Notes: generated from the sequence alone by a model not told the origin. A stretch of DNA of 64,000 nucleotides from Cyclina sinensis (GCA_012932295.1 JAAONU010000123.1:1612001-1676000); one strand, 5' to 3'; shown: positions 35,301 through 46,797, counted from the first letter of the stretch. Made by a program: numbers and translations.

Positions 35301-35966
35301 TTTGACCTACTTTAGACGCTTTCATTAACAAGATGTTGATGCTTTTGTATAGTGCTATGAAAATAATTCGTATGACCTACTTTAGATGCTTTCATTAATA
35401 AAATGTTCATTCGTTTGTATAGTGCTATGAAAACAATTCCTAAGACCTACTTAAGACGCTTTCATTAACAAAATGTTGATGTGTTTGTATAGTGCTATGA
35501 AAACTATTCCTATGACCTACTTTAGATGTTTTCAATAATAAAATGTTGATGTGTTTGTATAGCGCTATGAAGACAATAACTATGACCTAATTTAGATGCT
35601 TTCATTAACAAGATGTTGATGCTTTTGTATAGTGCTATGAAAATAATTCCTATGACCTAATTTAGATGCTTTCATTAACAAGATGTTGATGCTTTTGTAT
35701 AGCGCTATGAAGACAATCACTATGACCTACTTTAGATGCTTTCATTAACAAGATGTTAATGCTTTTGTATAGCGCTATGAAGACAATCACTATGACCTAC
35801 TTTGGATGCTTTCATTAACAAGATGTTGATGCTTTTGTATAGTGCCACGAAGACAATAACCATGACCTTCTTTAGATGCTTTCATTAACAAGATGTCGAT
35901 GCTTTTATATAGTGCTATGTAGACAGTTACCATGACCTACTTTAGATGCTTTCATTAACAAAATGT
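35301..35966. repeat. 70-bp minisatellite, about 9.5 units
   Basis: GACCTA(C/A)TTTAGATGCTTTC recurs at 35304, 35374, 35444, 35514, 35584, 35654, 35724, 35794, 35864 and 35934 (two start with small changes), a spacing of exactly 70 bp throughout. Each unit continues with ATTAACAAGATGTTGATGCT and TTTGTATAG(T/C)GCTATGAA. Differences are substitutions only, with no indels. Confidence 0.95.
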
Positions 35967-36219
35967 GATGTCACATTTTTAGGTCCAGGTCACAAGTGAC
36001 AGAGTTAGGCCCCTTTTTGTACTTGGATTTTGTCATAATAACTGAACATTGGCTATAACTATGCCATTTCTTTATACTTCTTCATCAGACTTTCCAGTTG
36101 TAATCGTTAATTGCATCGCTTAAGACAACACCATTTATCAAGGGCAGATAACCCTCAAATTTATTTTTGCATTTTAATGCTTAAAATTACTTGGTTAACT
36201 TTTTTGTTAATGTCCATTT

Positions 36220-36345
36220 CTCAAAAAGTGTCAAAGAAATTCCATTCTTGGAATACTTGATCACCAGCAAGACCCCTGCAAAGATTGGTGGTACCCATGT
36301 CCCTGGGGTCAAAGTTAGCCCCGCCCAAAGCAGTCTATTGATTTT
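36220..36345. repeat. Probable dispersed-repeat fragment
   Basis: GTACCCATGTCCCTGGGGTC and AAAGTTAGCCCCGCCC resemble sequence that recurs in bivalve genomes. This is from general familiarity; there is no second copy in the window. Confidence 0.35.
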
Positions 36346-36409
36346 TCTTATACTGATATATAGAAAATAACTTCTTAAGCCTATAAATAAAGTATTAACG
36401 GACATGAGA

Positions 36410-37125
36410 TGGGTGAGTACTCCCCCCTCTGTATGGGGACCCCACTTACCCCCCCCCCCACCTCTCCCTAATTACCCTCCCCATTTTTTCTTTTATAATT
36501 ATTTTTTAATATGTAGATACTTGACTACCCACCTCACCTCACCCCACTCACCCACGTATGGGGACCCTCCCCTCGTGTTACCCTGCCCCCCCCCCGCGAA
36601 AAAAAAATCATTTCTTTTTTTAAAATATGTAGGTATGAATGTTACACGACTCCTTCCCCCATCCCTCCCCCCAAAAAGTTCTTTTTTCTCCTTTATTGGA
36701 AAAGAACTTCTTAATCATATAAGGGTCATTACTCCCCACCCTCCATAGGGACCCCCCTCTTACGTCTCTACCTCTTTATCCCCCCACCCCCGGGCCCGAT
36801 TTTTTTTTAAAACATAGGTACTTGACAAACGCCCCCAACTAGTCCCCCCTCGGGCCCGAATTATTATTATTATTTTAAAACATGGGTTCTTGACTCCCCA
36901 TCCACCCTCAACCCCCCCGCCCCCAACCAGTCCCAACCCACGGGCCCAGTTTATTTTTAATACATAGGTACTTGACTCCCATCTACCCTCAAACCCCTCC
37001 CCCCAAACAAGTCCCCCCATGGCCGATTTTTTAAAAACATCTGTTCTTGACTCCCGATCCACCCTCAAACTCCCCCAACCATTCTATATTCCCCAGGCAC
37101 GAAGACTCTCCCCCACTAATTTTTT
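36410..37125. repeat. C-rich, G-poor imperfect tandem array
   Basis: The plus strand alternates C-runs (up to 12 in a row) with T/A-rich spacers. CATAGGTACTTGACTCCC or variants recur near 36817, 36884, 36967 and 37042, roughly every 75-83 bp, along with CGGGCCCGATTTTTTT. Proline-rich and glycine-rich open frames on the two strands are by-products of the composition. Confidence 0.8.
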
Positions 37126-37129
37126 TTTT

Positions 37130-37323
37130 CACTTGGGCCTTTTGTTTTTACTTGGCTTATAATTTATTATCCAGCACTGAGAAAATTTGAGCATGTTGTC
37201 TGCGGAAAGGTTTTGTTGAACTTGGACTAGCATGCTTTTCCAGCAGGCTCTTGTTTACCTTTTTAGTTATTCTTACAGAGTACCCAAGGACAACAAAAAT
37301 GTTCAACTGAACACCCATCTAGT
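37130..37323 (+). repeat. Dispersed repeat of about 195 bp, copy 1
   Basis: CACTTGGGCCTTTTGTTTTT, ACTTGGCTTATAA, TTATTATCCAGCAC, ACCTTTTTAGTTATTCT and TGTTCAACTGAACACCC all recur in the same order and strand at 43631-43826. Identity is about 80% by eye. Family unknown. Because the neighbouring LINE is on the other strand, it does not appear to be a LINE tail. Confidence 0.7.
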
Positions 37324-37486
37324 CTATATTCTAATTCGTCTTCAGTATTGTTAAATTTATAATACACGTTATCAGAAGTACTATTCACAGATTCTGTTTC
37401 ATAATTATCTATATCACGTAAAAAGATGAAGTCATATTACATATCAGTGGCAAATGTTTACATGTTGAAACAGTGTCTATACAGAA

Positions 37487-38873
37487 TTTACAAATATTTT
37501 CAAAAATATTTTTGAAGCAATAAAATAATCAGTGACGCTACTACCAACGGAGTCAATAAAAGTAAATTCCCCTTTCCCATAGTCTTGATCAACTCTACCA
37601 TTTACAACTGAAACACTGTATGTTTTACAAAGTTCATGCAATTCGCTACCAGATTTATTGATACTTTTATCACAAGAATTTCGTTTTAAAGTTACTGAGT
37701 CATTTAAAATCATCATATTCCTCAAATAAAGGGACATTATTTTCGGATATAAAAAAATCATCAATATCAGATGTGTGTGCATTAAAATCACCACACAAAA
37801 GCAAATCAACATTATGAATAGAATCTGTGTTCATTATTTCATTCTCTAATGACTGTATACCAGATTCAGTTTCATCAACATCCCGTTGGCGGGAAGTATA
37901 AGCGTACATATAACAAACATTTTTCACTCTTAAGTATTTGCTTATCAATTAGCAGCGTATATAAAATCCATATTTACATGTTTTACATAATAACCGATAG
38001 AGGTACGTACCAACACAAATACACCACCCATATTTCTACTCCATTTGACCTATTCGCAGGACAAATACATGACACACATTTACTGAAAACAGCATTAACA
38101 CTTTTCTGATCTGTTTCCGAAGTCTCTGTTAAGCCAACAATGTCGAATTGATTTAGGTAACTGATAAATGAAGAGTTATCGAGTTTGTTACTAAAACCAA
38201 TATTCCATGCAATAAATGATATATCATTGTCACAGTTTGGGGTTGCCCTGACCCCTATTTAGAATGACTAGAAGATTCTGATAGGGTTACCACTGTATTT
38301 ACACTAGAATTTGAACCTAGTAAATATGTATTATCATTCAAAGTTCGAGATCCACGCTTAAAAAACACGAGTTTCAAAAGTATCCATCTTCTCAATATTG
38401 ACATCTGGATCTGAAATTGTAAACAGCTGTCCACCTCTGAAATACCCTTTCTGTCCTTTAGCCTTTAAATCCTTTAAAACAGAACGCTGTTCAGTAGTTA
38501 TATCATTTGCTATACATATTACATTTTTACGAAGAATTTGTCTGCCTTGGAAAAGTTTAAGTTTTATATTGAAATTTGCTAATTTGAATAAAAACAGTTT
38601 AGGCTGTTCAACATCATATACACCCTATCTTTTTGCAAATAGAATTGTGTCTTTGTTTATTACACAATCTGGACAGGCAATATCAAACACTTAACTCTTC
38701 ACTGATGACTTTTAACTCTTCAACACATTCATTTCGATTATCTTGCAAACCAAAAATCCTAAGATAATTCTTACGCTGTTCTGCCTCAAGCTTATCAACC
38801 TGATTTTCCAGATTCTCACACATTTGACAATGCTTTTTAACTTTCATATCAAGTGCGTCAATATCACTCATAG
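37487..38873 (-). pseudogene. LINE retrotransposon remnant: ORF1 and endonuclease
   Basis: Read on the reverse strand, the 5' part (38873 to about 38370) encodes an ORF1-type protein. It has a coiled-coil start and the motif RKNYLRIFGLQD, then an in-frame stop after DTILFAKR, then a basic stretch, RQILRKNVICIAND, and YFRGGQLF. The next part (about 38210 to 37487) encodes an AP-endonuclease-like domain: IVGLTETSE near its start, LLCGDFNAHTSDIDDF with the conserved GDFNA motif, then SVSVVNGRVDQD and a degraded GEFTFIDSVGSSVTDYFIAS. Frames shift at least twice and the reverse transcriptase is absent, so this is a 5' fragment of a dead copy. In an intact element the endonuclease nicks target DNA for target-primed reverse transcription. 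The family (CR1/L2/Rex-like) is not resolved. Confidence 0.8.
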
Positions 38874-39164
38874 CTATCCATTTTTGAACTGAGGTTTTTT
38901 CCTAAGTGCTCAAAAGACATCTATATAGAATACGAGGTATAAAGGTAACAGGTATAAAAATGACACTTTTGAGACTCCATTCATGTTTTCATCACAGTTG
39001 TTTTGTATTCCTTTGTGATACTTTTCAATAGAAGGATTAAATTAATTTCAACACCTGTGCTATTATTGATGGCTTTTCATATCCAGTTTTTTTAAACAAC
39101 CAATACTCCATATTATTCAGTCTTTTGTTTTGTATGTTTTTGCCTTTTTCTCCAATTCACACAA
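38874..39164. other. Non-coding DNA
   Basis: No gene or repeat recognised; probably the 5' flank or untranslated start of the neighbouring LINE remnant. Confidence 0.4.
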
Positions 39165-40060
39165 CAACAAGAAGCGCCGCAATGCGACGAAAACCAGGGT
39201 TTCAGCGACCAAGTATTGATGTGACAGGAATTAGGAAGAAATATGGCAGTGAAGTAAAAATGGTGCTGTTATTTTGGTACCAACACAGAAAGTTGGTTTC
39301 AATAGTTCAAAATAAAAATAAATCAGATACCTGAGTAGCAATGCCAGGCTGTATTTTCATGTAAGCTACACACATGCCAAGTTGCGTATCAATAGGTCAA
39401 AGTGTGCTGAAGTTATTGAGTAGAAGCTGAAAATTCTATTGTAAGCAAGTGGCATTGACCTTGCTCCCAGATATCATAATAGCAATCCCAAGCTGCATCT
39501 AAATATAAGGTACCCACACAGCAAGTTTTAGTGTCAACTGGTCAACACAAACTCAAGTTATTACGTGAAAATTTCTTTTTTAAAACAACAGTGACCTTGA
39601 CCTTGTTCACAGACACCTGGGTAGCAATGTCAAGTTGCATCTTGATATCAGCTACCCAAATACTAAATTTGGTTCCTATAGATCTAAGCAAACTAAAGTT
39701 ATTGAGCGGAAACTTAATTTCTTTTTTCAGCAACAGTGACCTTGACCTTGATCACAGACACCTGGATAGCAATCCAAAGCTGCCTTTGAATATAAGCTAC
39801 TCATATACCAAGTTTAGCATCAATAGACCAAAGCAAACTCAAGTTATTGAGCGGAAACTGAATTTCTATTTTTAGCAACAGTGACCTTGACCTTGATCAC
39901 AGACACCTGGGTAGCAATCCCAAGCTGCCTCTTGATATAAGCTACCCATACACAAAGTTTGGTGTCAATAGGCCAAAGTAAACTCAAGTTATTGAGCGGA
40001 AACCAAAAGTTGACGCCCGCCCGCCGACTTCAGCATTACAATAACCAGGTTTTCGTTGAA
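39165..40060. repeat. Bivalve-type repeat element with ~150-bp internal units
   Basis: CAGTGACCTTGACCTTG followed by TCACAGACACCTGG(G/A)TAGCAA recurs at about 39590, 39735 and 39890. Each copy is followed by AGCTACCCA, and by AAGTTATTGAGCGGAAAC near its end. The edges may be ACGAAAACCAGGG (about 39187) and its near-inverse CCAGGTTTTCGT (about 40043). TCAAGGTCA half-sites occur in each unit. No coding capacity. Confidence 0.65.
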
Positions 40061-40356
40061 AATTCACCATCTCAAAGTAAATCACTCCAGGCATTATTCT
40101 GTCTTTTGCCCCTAGGGGAAGAAGAACTTTTACTGATTTAAGTGCCGTGCTGCTGTAACTGTTAAAAAATGAGCTGTGTCACCGAGACGCTTTATTTCAT
40201 ATAAATATAACAACGTCTTAATGAAGGCGTGGTCAATATAAATCACGTGACATCATTTCAATGAGAACAATACAAATATTTGTGTGACTGTTTCAATTTC
40301 CTCATTATAATTCATTACTTACAATATCCACATTCATTAGGTTATAATACTTACAT

Positions 40357-40725
40357 TTACCTCCTGAATCTATGTGTATACAGTCGAACACTACCGTCTA
40401 AATATTGGTATTGTCTTTGGCCGATGTTCCATGCTTACAATGATCTGGAATAATGTCCATGCTCAATTAAAGTGATAAGTGCTCTAAGATGATTGTAAGC
40501 CGCCCTATCTCTCGCCAAATGTAATAAATCCACCCACTCAAAGAATATATCAGGATTCGATCCGTTAACATATACGAAAGCACACAGTGTAATTCTTTGT
40601 CTATTAAAATGTGAAACACCGGGAGTCCAAAATAGCCTTCTAATGAAATGCGGCCATTGAGAAGCAGGTTCAATAATATCCTGTATATTACTCCATAATT
40701 CATAAATTTGTCTATTTCTATTCAT
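40357..40725 (-). pseudogene. Small unknown protein gene, broken by one stop
   Basis: An ATG-initiated frame of 96 codons (MNRNRQIYELWSNIQDIIEP...) ends in TAA at 40435. It then continues in the same frame for 25 more codons (AWNIGQRQYQYLDGSVRLYT... to a TGA- or TAA-type stop at 40357). The original protein was therefore probably about 121 residues with a tyrosine at the stop. Visible features are tryptophan-rich segments (ASQWPHF, RLFWTPG), FVYVNGSNPDIFFEWVDLL and LARDRAAYNHLRAL. The amino-acid pattern looks like a real, constrained protein and not random translation. I do not recognise the family with certainty; I have an impression of similar small proteins in other aquatic invertebrates but cannot name it. 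A second broken frame lies just upstream on the same strand. Confidence 0.55.
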
Positions 40726-40847
40726 GACACGACACTTTATTGTCTATATTTCAAAGGCAATATGTAATAATGTGTAATGATGTTGAATCATTTGACGATA
40801 ACCCTTACTTTTTCGAAACACGAACTTTCAAGCGTGAACACTTTTTA

Positions 40848-41020
40848 CTACAATAAATACCATTGACCTGTCAGCGGATTTACTGCTGTTATATCAGAAG
40901 GTAAATTTGAATGAATATATATACTATCGTCATCGTCCCCGGGGACGTTGCCCTTTCTTATATTTACATTCATTCCGTTTATCACTTTATTAAACTTTCC
41001 TTCAAAGGTATTCCAAGCGC
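40848..41020 (-). pseudogene. C-terminal fragment of an unknown protein gene
   Basis: On the reverse strand the frame reads GAWNTFEGKFNKVINGMNVN... and ends ...NPLTGQWYLL-stop at 40848, about 57 residues. It is cut off upstream by a C-run (41027-41039) and the start of a microsatellite-bearing repeat. It lies about 120 bp upstream of, and on the same strand as, the 121-residue broken ORF, so the two may be neighbouring genes of one inserted element. Function unknown. Confidence 0.4.
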
Positions 41021-41039
41021 CAGACCCCCCCCCCCCCCC

Positions 41040-42215
<1,176 letters not shown>

Positions 42216-42255
42216 AAGTGACAGTCGGTAACGAATATCTGTATATTTATTCATA

Positions 42256-42936
42256 ATGGCTGAAGGTGGCACTTACGATGCAGACGCGGTCGTTACATCT
42301 CGAACTGGTGCTGGGTACCGACATAGGAGGGAAAATGTAGATAACATTACACTGTCAGAGTTTTATAATCCATTGAAGTTTTACGCTGTATTTATGCAGG
42401 ATGATTCTTCTGATGTTAAGTGATGTGTACGAAATGGATTGCTGGCAGATCAGCTACCATGTTCAAGTAAGGAAAATTGTAGAGGCACCTTGAAGCTGTG
42501 CAAGCGATCTAACAGAATGACAGGATACACAATGAGGTGCAACAAAAATCGTAATCATGAGTGCGGATCAAGGAGAAACAGCTTCTTTCAGAAATCAAAA
42601 TTGACCATTCAGGATATAATGGTTTTCATTAACACATACCTTGAAGGGAACAGTCTTTACCAATGCAGTTGAATGTGCGGTATACATTACGGGAGTACAG
42701 CTGTTGATTGGGGGTCTTTTGTAAGGGAGTTATTTAAAGAGCATTTCATGAGGCACATATTACATAAGAAAATATTAGGCGAGATTGAGATAGACGAGTC
42801 ATTGTTTGGAAGATGTGTGAAGCATCATAGAGGTAACCTGAAGAAAGGATGTAAGATATGGATTTTTGGGATGGTAGAGAGGTCTTCAAACACTGTAATT
42901 CTATATCCGGTTAGAGACAGGTCTGAAATAACATAA
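42256..42936 (+). pseudogene. Merlin/IS1595-like transposase, broken
   Basis: One reading frame runs from ATG (MAEGGTYDADAVVTS...) for 227 codons with two in-frame TGA stops, at 42421 and 42670. The middle has a cysteine-containing region (MRCNKNRNHECGSRRNSFF) typical of the N-terminal part of ISXO2/IS1595-type transposases. Next comes IEIDESLFGRCVKHHRGN, the conserved EIDE segment with the first catalytic aspartate. Then comes CKIWIFGMVERSSNTVILYP followed by VRDRSE, which matches the W.FG..ER...... ..V.DR pattern of the same family. The frame ends just after this; a short VTDFWL reading in the next 30 bp may be a trace of the second catalytic segment, and the last part is missing. Eukaryotic members are called Merlin. 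It is dead by stops and truncation. Family call is by motif reading only. Confidence 0.8.
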
Positions 42937-43050
42937 TAAGGCTGATTTCATACTTGTTACAGATTTTTGGTTATAACTGGCTGACGCATTTCAGTAAACA
43001 TGAGCTTGATTTGATTTGAAATAAGCCATTAAGATTATGAGTTTATAAGA

Positions 43051-43600
43051 TTGCCTGCTCAAATAATCATACCCCCACAACTAACTCCGCTGGGAACAAC
43101 GCCTTCCTCCTCTCCTATGTGGGTTCAAGAAATCATGAATGATATTAAATCTAAGATTACAGTGGCCAAAATTGATGATATTGAAAATCTAGTGAGCAGA
43201 ATAAATACTAAAGTAGAAAAATTAGAAACAGACATGGGCTCGATAACCAGGCGAGTGTCCGACATAGAAACGGGTACGAACTTTATCATTAGCGAATTGG
43301 AAAAAACCACCTATTCATAATGTACGTGAAGGATATTTTTGACCATATTGACTCTGACCTTACCGGTATTTTTTTACTTTAAATGAAAACTTTTCCTTAT
43401 TTCATATGCCGTTGACAAGGTTCTATTCGCTACATCGCATCTATCACTTCAGCTCATGCTTAATGACTTAAAACAATATTGCAAACGATGGAAATTTAAA
43501 ATTAATACAAACAAAACAAAAGTACTTATTTAAAAAAAAACACAAGACATTCTAATGTAGTTTTTTTCCTGTACAAAGAAAAGTAGAAATAGTGGATTCT
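43051..43600 (+). pseudogene. Internally deleted LINE remnant: ORF1 start and RT fragment
   Basis: 43051-43320 encodes 89 residues with MWVQEIMNDIKSKI and a heptad-rich stretch (LVSRINTKVEKLETDMGSIT), the coiled-coil start of a LINE ORF1 protein. Only 80 bp later, 43402-43530 encodes a piece of reverse transcriptase: SYAVDKVLFATSHLSLQL, then KQYCKRWKFKINTNKTKVLI. The catalytic YADD motif is changed to YAVD, so the key aspartates are lost. After a stop at 43531 a shifted frame continues with KVEIVDSFKYLS, again RT-like. Some kilobases that should lie between the two parts (rest of ORF1, endonuclease, N-terminal RT) are gone. It is a dead, deleted copy. Confidence 0.75.
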
Positions 43601-43630
43601 TTCAAATATTTATCTTACTTGCCCTCCTCA

Positions 43631-43826
43631 CACTTGGGCTTCTTGTTTAACTTGGCTTATAAATTATTATCCAGCACCGAGAAAAGTGGAGCGTGCTGTC
43701 TGCGGACAGGTCTTGTAGTACTTGGACAAGCACGCTGTCTTTGCAAACAGGCTCTTGCTTACCTTTTTAGTTATTCTAACGGAATACCAAAGTGCGACAC
43801 AAGTGTTCAACTGAACACCCAGCTAG
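43631..43826 (+). repeat. Dispersed repeat of about 195 bp, copy 2
   Basis: Same family, order and strand as 37130-37323 (CACTTGGGCTTCTTG ... ACTTGGCTTATAA ... GTTCAACTGAACACCC). Confidence 0.7.
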
Positions 43827-43897
43827 TTTCGATGTTATTGTCCCTGGTTTATAAAGTAAATGTTGTAGTCTTTCATTATCAGGTATTTAGCATTTTA

Positions 43898-45030
43898 CGA
43901 GGAGTGTTCAAATATGAATGCATCTAAGCACGTAAAATTTGATTTCTCATAAGTTTCACTGACTTTTTTATTGTATTCCTTCAAAGTATTCACCTCCAAC
44001 AAATAAACAAAGTTTTAGTCTCCGGATCCAATCTTTGAATGCATTTTCATAGTCTTTTTAGGTATACTATGAAGACGCTGACATATTGCAGAACCGAAAA
44101 TTTGCGCTGAACCAATTTTTGACCTGAAAGGTATTTTTTTAACTTTTGTGTTGTAAAATTTTGCATTATCATTTGGAACAGCAATTTGAATGGCGGGGGG
44201 ACACTGAATTGTAAAGAAAATGGCATACATTACCTTCTTTATACTGATGGTCCTTTTTGCAATGCATGGTCTTTTGCCAGACTTTGTAGCCCAAATCTTG
44301 TTTTGATGTTTTCGTTTTGGCTCATAAAAATAAACCCATGTTTCATCACCATTGACGACATTTGCAATAGACCGTGCATTGTAATTTAAATACTGTTTAA
44401 GCAACAACTTAGTGCATTGCACGCGAGCCTTTTTCTGCGTATCTGGAAGCAACAGGGGAGTCCATCTAGCACAGATCTTTCTCATTTTCAAATCACGTTT
44501 GAGAAAGGTATGAACTGCTCCTAATGAGATGCCAAGGATACTAGCTATTTGCCTAGTGGTGTATCTTTCATCGGTATTAACTATTTCTTTCACTTTAGCA
44601 TTCATCTTGACAGACGTTGCTGTTTTAGGCCGACGGGCATGGGGTGCATCTTCAGTCGAAATTAACCCACATTTGAATTTATTAAATCAACAAATATCTG
44701 ATGAAAAAGGACATTTCATTTTGTCCATATAAAAACACATTTCATCAAAAATGTCTTTACACCCTATGCCAAGGAGACAACGATTCTTAACATTAGACCT
44801 TATTTCATTGGCATATACTGATCTTCTACTAACTATTTTTTTTATTAGAGTATATGAGTAGACAATGTATAGCGAGCTATAAACACAGCTAAAGTGAACG
44901 GGTTTTAATAAATTTGGTATCAATGTAAAGCTAACTTGTATATCTACCCTATAACCTTCATTTCCTCGTGTTTTTTCGCAATATTGAACAATACAACGTT
45001 CTAGATGCATTCATATTTAAAAACTCCTTG
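43898..45030 (-). mobile_element. Mariner-type transposon, 1.13 kb, internally deleted
   Basis: The left end CGAGGAGTGTTCAAATATGA (43898 on) is the inverse of the right end, whose reverse complement reads CAAGGAGTTTTTAAATATGA. The match continues through ATGCATCTA, about 29 bp with four mismatches. TA flanks both ends (43896-43897 and 45031-45032). Inside on the reverse strand is a broken mariner transposase. Confidence 0.85.
43968..44830 (-). pseudogene. Mariner transposase, broken and lacking part of its catalytic core
   Basis: The reverse-strand frame begins near IRSNVKNRCLLGIGCKDIFD (about 44810), meets a TGA at 44687 where mariner proteins usually have tryptophan, and goes on with FNKFKCGLISTEDAP and RRPKTATSVKMNAKVKEIV. 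It then gives the second helix-turn-helix region and NGDETWVYFYEPKRKHQNKI, which contains the first catalytic aspartate. After VPNDNAKFYNTKVKK the region that should carry the second and third catalytic residues (the DNAPAH and YSPDLAP motifs) is missing. The text resumes with SAICQRLHSIPKK, a known C-terminal segment, and a frameshift leads to LFVGGEYFEGIQ with a stop at 43968. It cannot be active. It is SETMAR/mariner-like; the subfamily is unresolved. Confidence 0.88.
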
Positions 45031-45224
45031 TATTGATCTTAAGCAGATCCAGATCGTTATTTCAATTGTTCCTCAATACAGTCTTACTATCAACATAGTG
45101 TTAACGGTAAAAAAGATGCACTTTGGTCAAACGTTTAAGACTGACGGAGTCCATACCCTCTGTCGTTTGTGTAGGATCATTAAATCGTAATAAATGCACG
45201 TTATATGTAAGTTTATCGTGTTTA

Positions 45225-45660
45225 TTAACTTGCTACGTATTAATTCTTCAGTTGTATATTAGCACTGTTGTACACCGTTCACCGGAAAAAGCCCATCAAA
45301 ACGCCGAAAACGAAAGCGTCGAGTTCACTCCAGGTAATGTTTCAACTTATTTCTCTATTATAACTTAATTGCTTTCTCCAAACTAAACAATATTGTGAAG
45401 CTAAATATGTCTGGTTTTAGGGCAGTATTTTCTTTATTCTGTAATTTGGGTTTTTTGTGTAATTGGCGATAAACTGTATCCTCGTTGTTGACTATTGAGA
45501 ACAATGTTGCTATATTCCACTAAATCAAGCCCAAAATGCATTTGCTGTATCAAAATCCATCTTGAATTATAAAATATTGACTTTCCTCTACTTGTATTAG
45601 AGAGACCATTCACCTACGCGAGCTACTTTTTACAAAATTTGCGAAAAACGGTCATGCCTT
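45225..45660 (+). repeat. Left arm of a ~400-bp inverted repeat
   Basis: Pairs with 46955-47370. Landmarks shared after reverse complementing are CACCGTT.ACCGGAAA, GCCCATCAAAAC.CCGAAAA, CCAAACTAAACAATATTGTG, GCAGTATTTTCTTTATTCTG, CTCGTTGTTGACT, CATCTTGAATTATAAAATAT and CTTGTATTAGAG. Identity is about 80-85% by eye. It contains the candidate first exon and about 320 bp of the following intron. Confidence 0.85.
45252..45333 (+). CDS. Candidate exon of an unknown two-exon gene (first visible exon)
   Basis: This open stretch encodes ...VVHRSPEKAHQNAENESVEF... with a splice-acceptor-like TTCTTCAG at its left (AG 45250-45251) and a donor-like CCAG|GTAATG at its right (GT 45334). Joining it to the exon starting at 46406 keeps the frame: the single leftover G plus TT makes a valine codon, then GCT GCC and the ATG of the second exon. 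The frame has no in-frame ATG upstream before a stop at 45108, so a further 5' exon or an alternative start would be needed. The inverted copy at 47445 does have an ATG (MYQPEFNLLELEQTN...) ahead of the matching stretch. Function unknown. Exon limits are predicted by eye only. Confidence 0.4.
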
Positions 45661-46284
45661 CTGTAAATTGCAAATAAACTTCAGTACCAACGCATACACA
45701 TAAGCTGTTTAAGGAATTGCGTTTAGTGTCGTAGAGGGCAGGAAGCGTAACGCGAAACATTTAATTAGTTTGCCAAGGATACAAAGTGTTTTATTGAAGT
45801 ATGAACATTATAAAAACATGAATATTAATGATAGTATACCGCTTCCGCCTGCCTACACCGCTTTTGATGCGTGATCATAAGTTTATAGAAAATTATTTAA
45901 CTTAAAAGATCTTATTTCATTCCAGCATTGATAGAACTTGGTTAAACTGTAAAATTTGGCTTAAACAGTAAAAAGAATGAAATGTAATAATGTTGAGTTA
46001 TGCATTAAATAAACTAGTTTACCAGGTCTTATCCTTTTACCGGTCTTAAGACTTCATTTAAAAACAAAAATGTATGATAATGAACTTTGGTGAAATATTT
46101 GCCTTGACTAGTTAGGTTTCGCACAAGTTTTTATCTTATGGGCAAAGACTAGGTCACTGGTTATAAAATTTTCCGCATATTTTTAACGAGAATTTGTTGC
46201 AGTTTAACTCAGGTGATCCAACTTGTGATTTCGTGCAATTTAGTTCATATTTAATAAACAAATACAATGCTGCTGATACTGCTG

Positions 46285-46400
46285 ATGATAATAATGATAA
46301 TAACGACAATGATGATGATAATGATTTGATGGTGATGATGATGATGATGATAATGCTAATAATGGTATTATTATTACATAATAATTATTATTATTATTGT
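46285..46400. repeat. Microsatellite of GAT, AAT and ATT units
   Basis: Runs of GATAAT, GATGATGATG and ATTATTATT, ending in the pyrimidine tract before the splice acceptor at 46404-46405. Confidence 0.85.
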
Positions 46401-46405
46401 TTCAG

Positions 46406-46797
46406 TTGCTGCCATGAAATACCAGTGCATAGTAAGTGGACAGAATTATGCATCTTTTAGAGAGTTTATTCAACATGCTATAGAAAAGAAGCCTAATTTA
46501 GAAATTAGACATAAAGAGTTAGACGGGCAAGGCGTAAAAATAGTTAACTACAAAGTGACTGCAGAGTTAGGCCGAGAACAAGGTCGTACAATAACTATTG
46601 ATGACACAGGTAAAAGAATACACATTTCCAAAAGGAACTATGTATCAAAGGATAGTCCACTCAAGAAAATAATAAAATGTGGCAATTTTAGTGAAAGGGA
46701 AATCTGTACATCAGATATTGCTTCCACTTATAAATCATTTAATAGATACATCCGAGTATTTTTATTTTTCTTCCAATTTGTCCATGTTTTAGTGTGA
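46406..46797 (+). CDS. Last exon of an unknown small basic protein
   Basis: A strong acceptor, ATTATTGTTTCAG (AG at 46404-46405), is followed by TTGCTGCC and an ATG (46414), then a 127-codon frame (MKYQCIVSGQNYASFREFIQ...). The first 95 residues look protein-like: mixed, charged, with ELDGQGVKIVNYKVTAEL and TITIDDTGKRIHISKRNY. The last 20 are hydrophobic and rich in F and V, ending FVHVLV. Two polyadenylation signals follow (AATAAA at 46814-46819 and 46828-46833). I do not recognise a family. It could be a host gene or the cargo/accessory gene of an inverted-repeat element. If translation starts at 46414 the exon is self-sufficient; if it is spliced to 45333 the frame is continuous. Confidence 0.5.

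Noticed and set aside
36404..37068. Proline-rich and glycine-rich frames of over 100 codons
   Set aside because: They arise from the C-rich array; no motif, and bases are strongly skewed.
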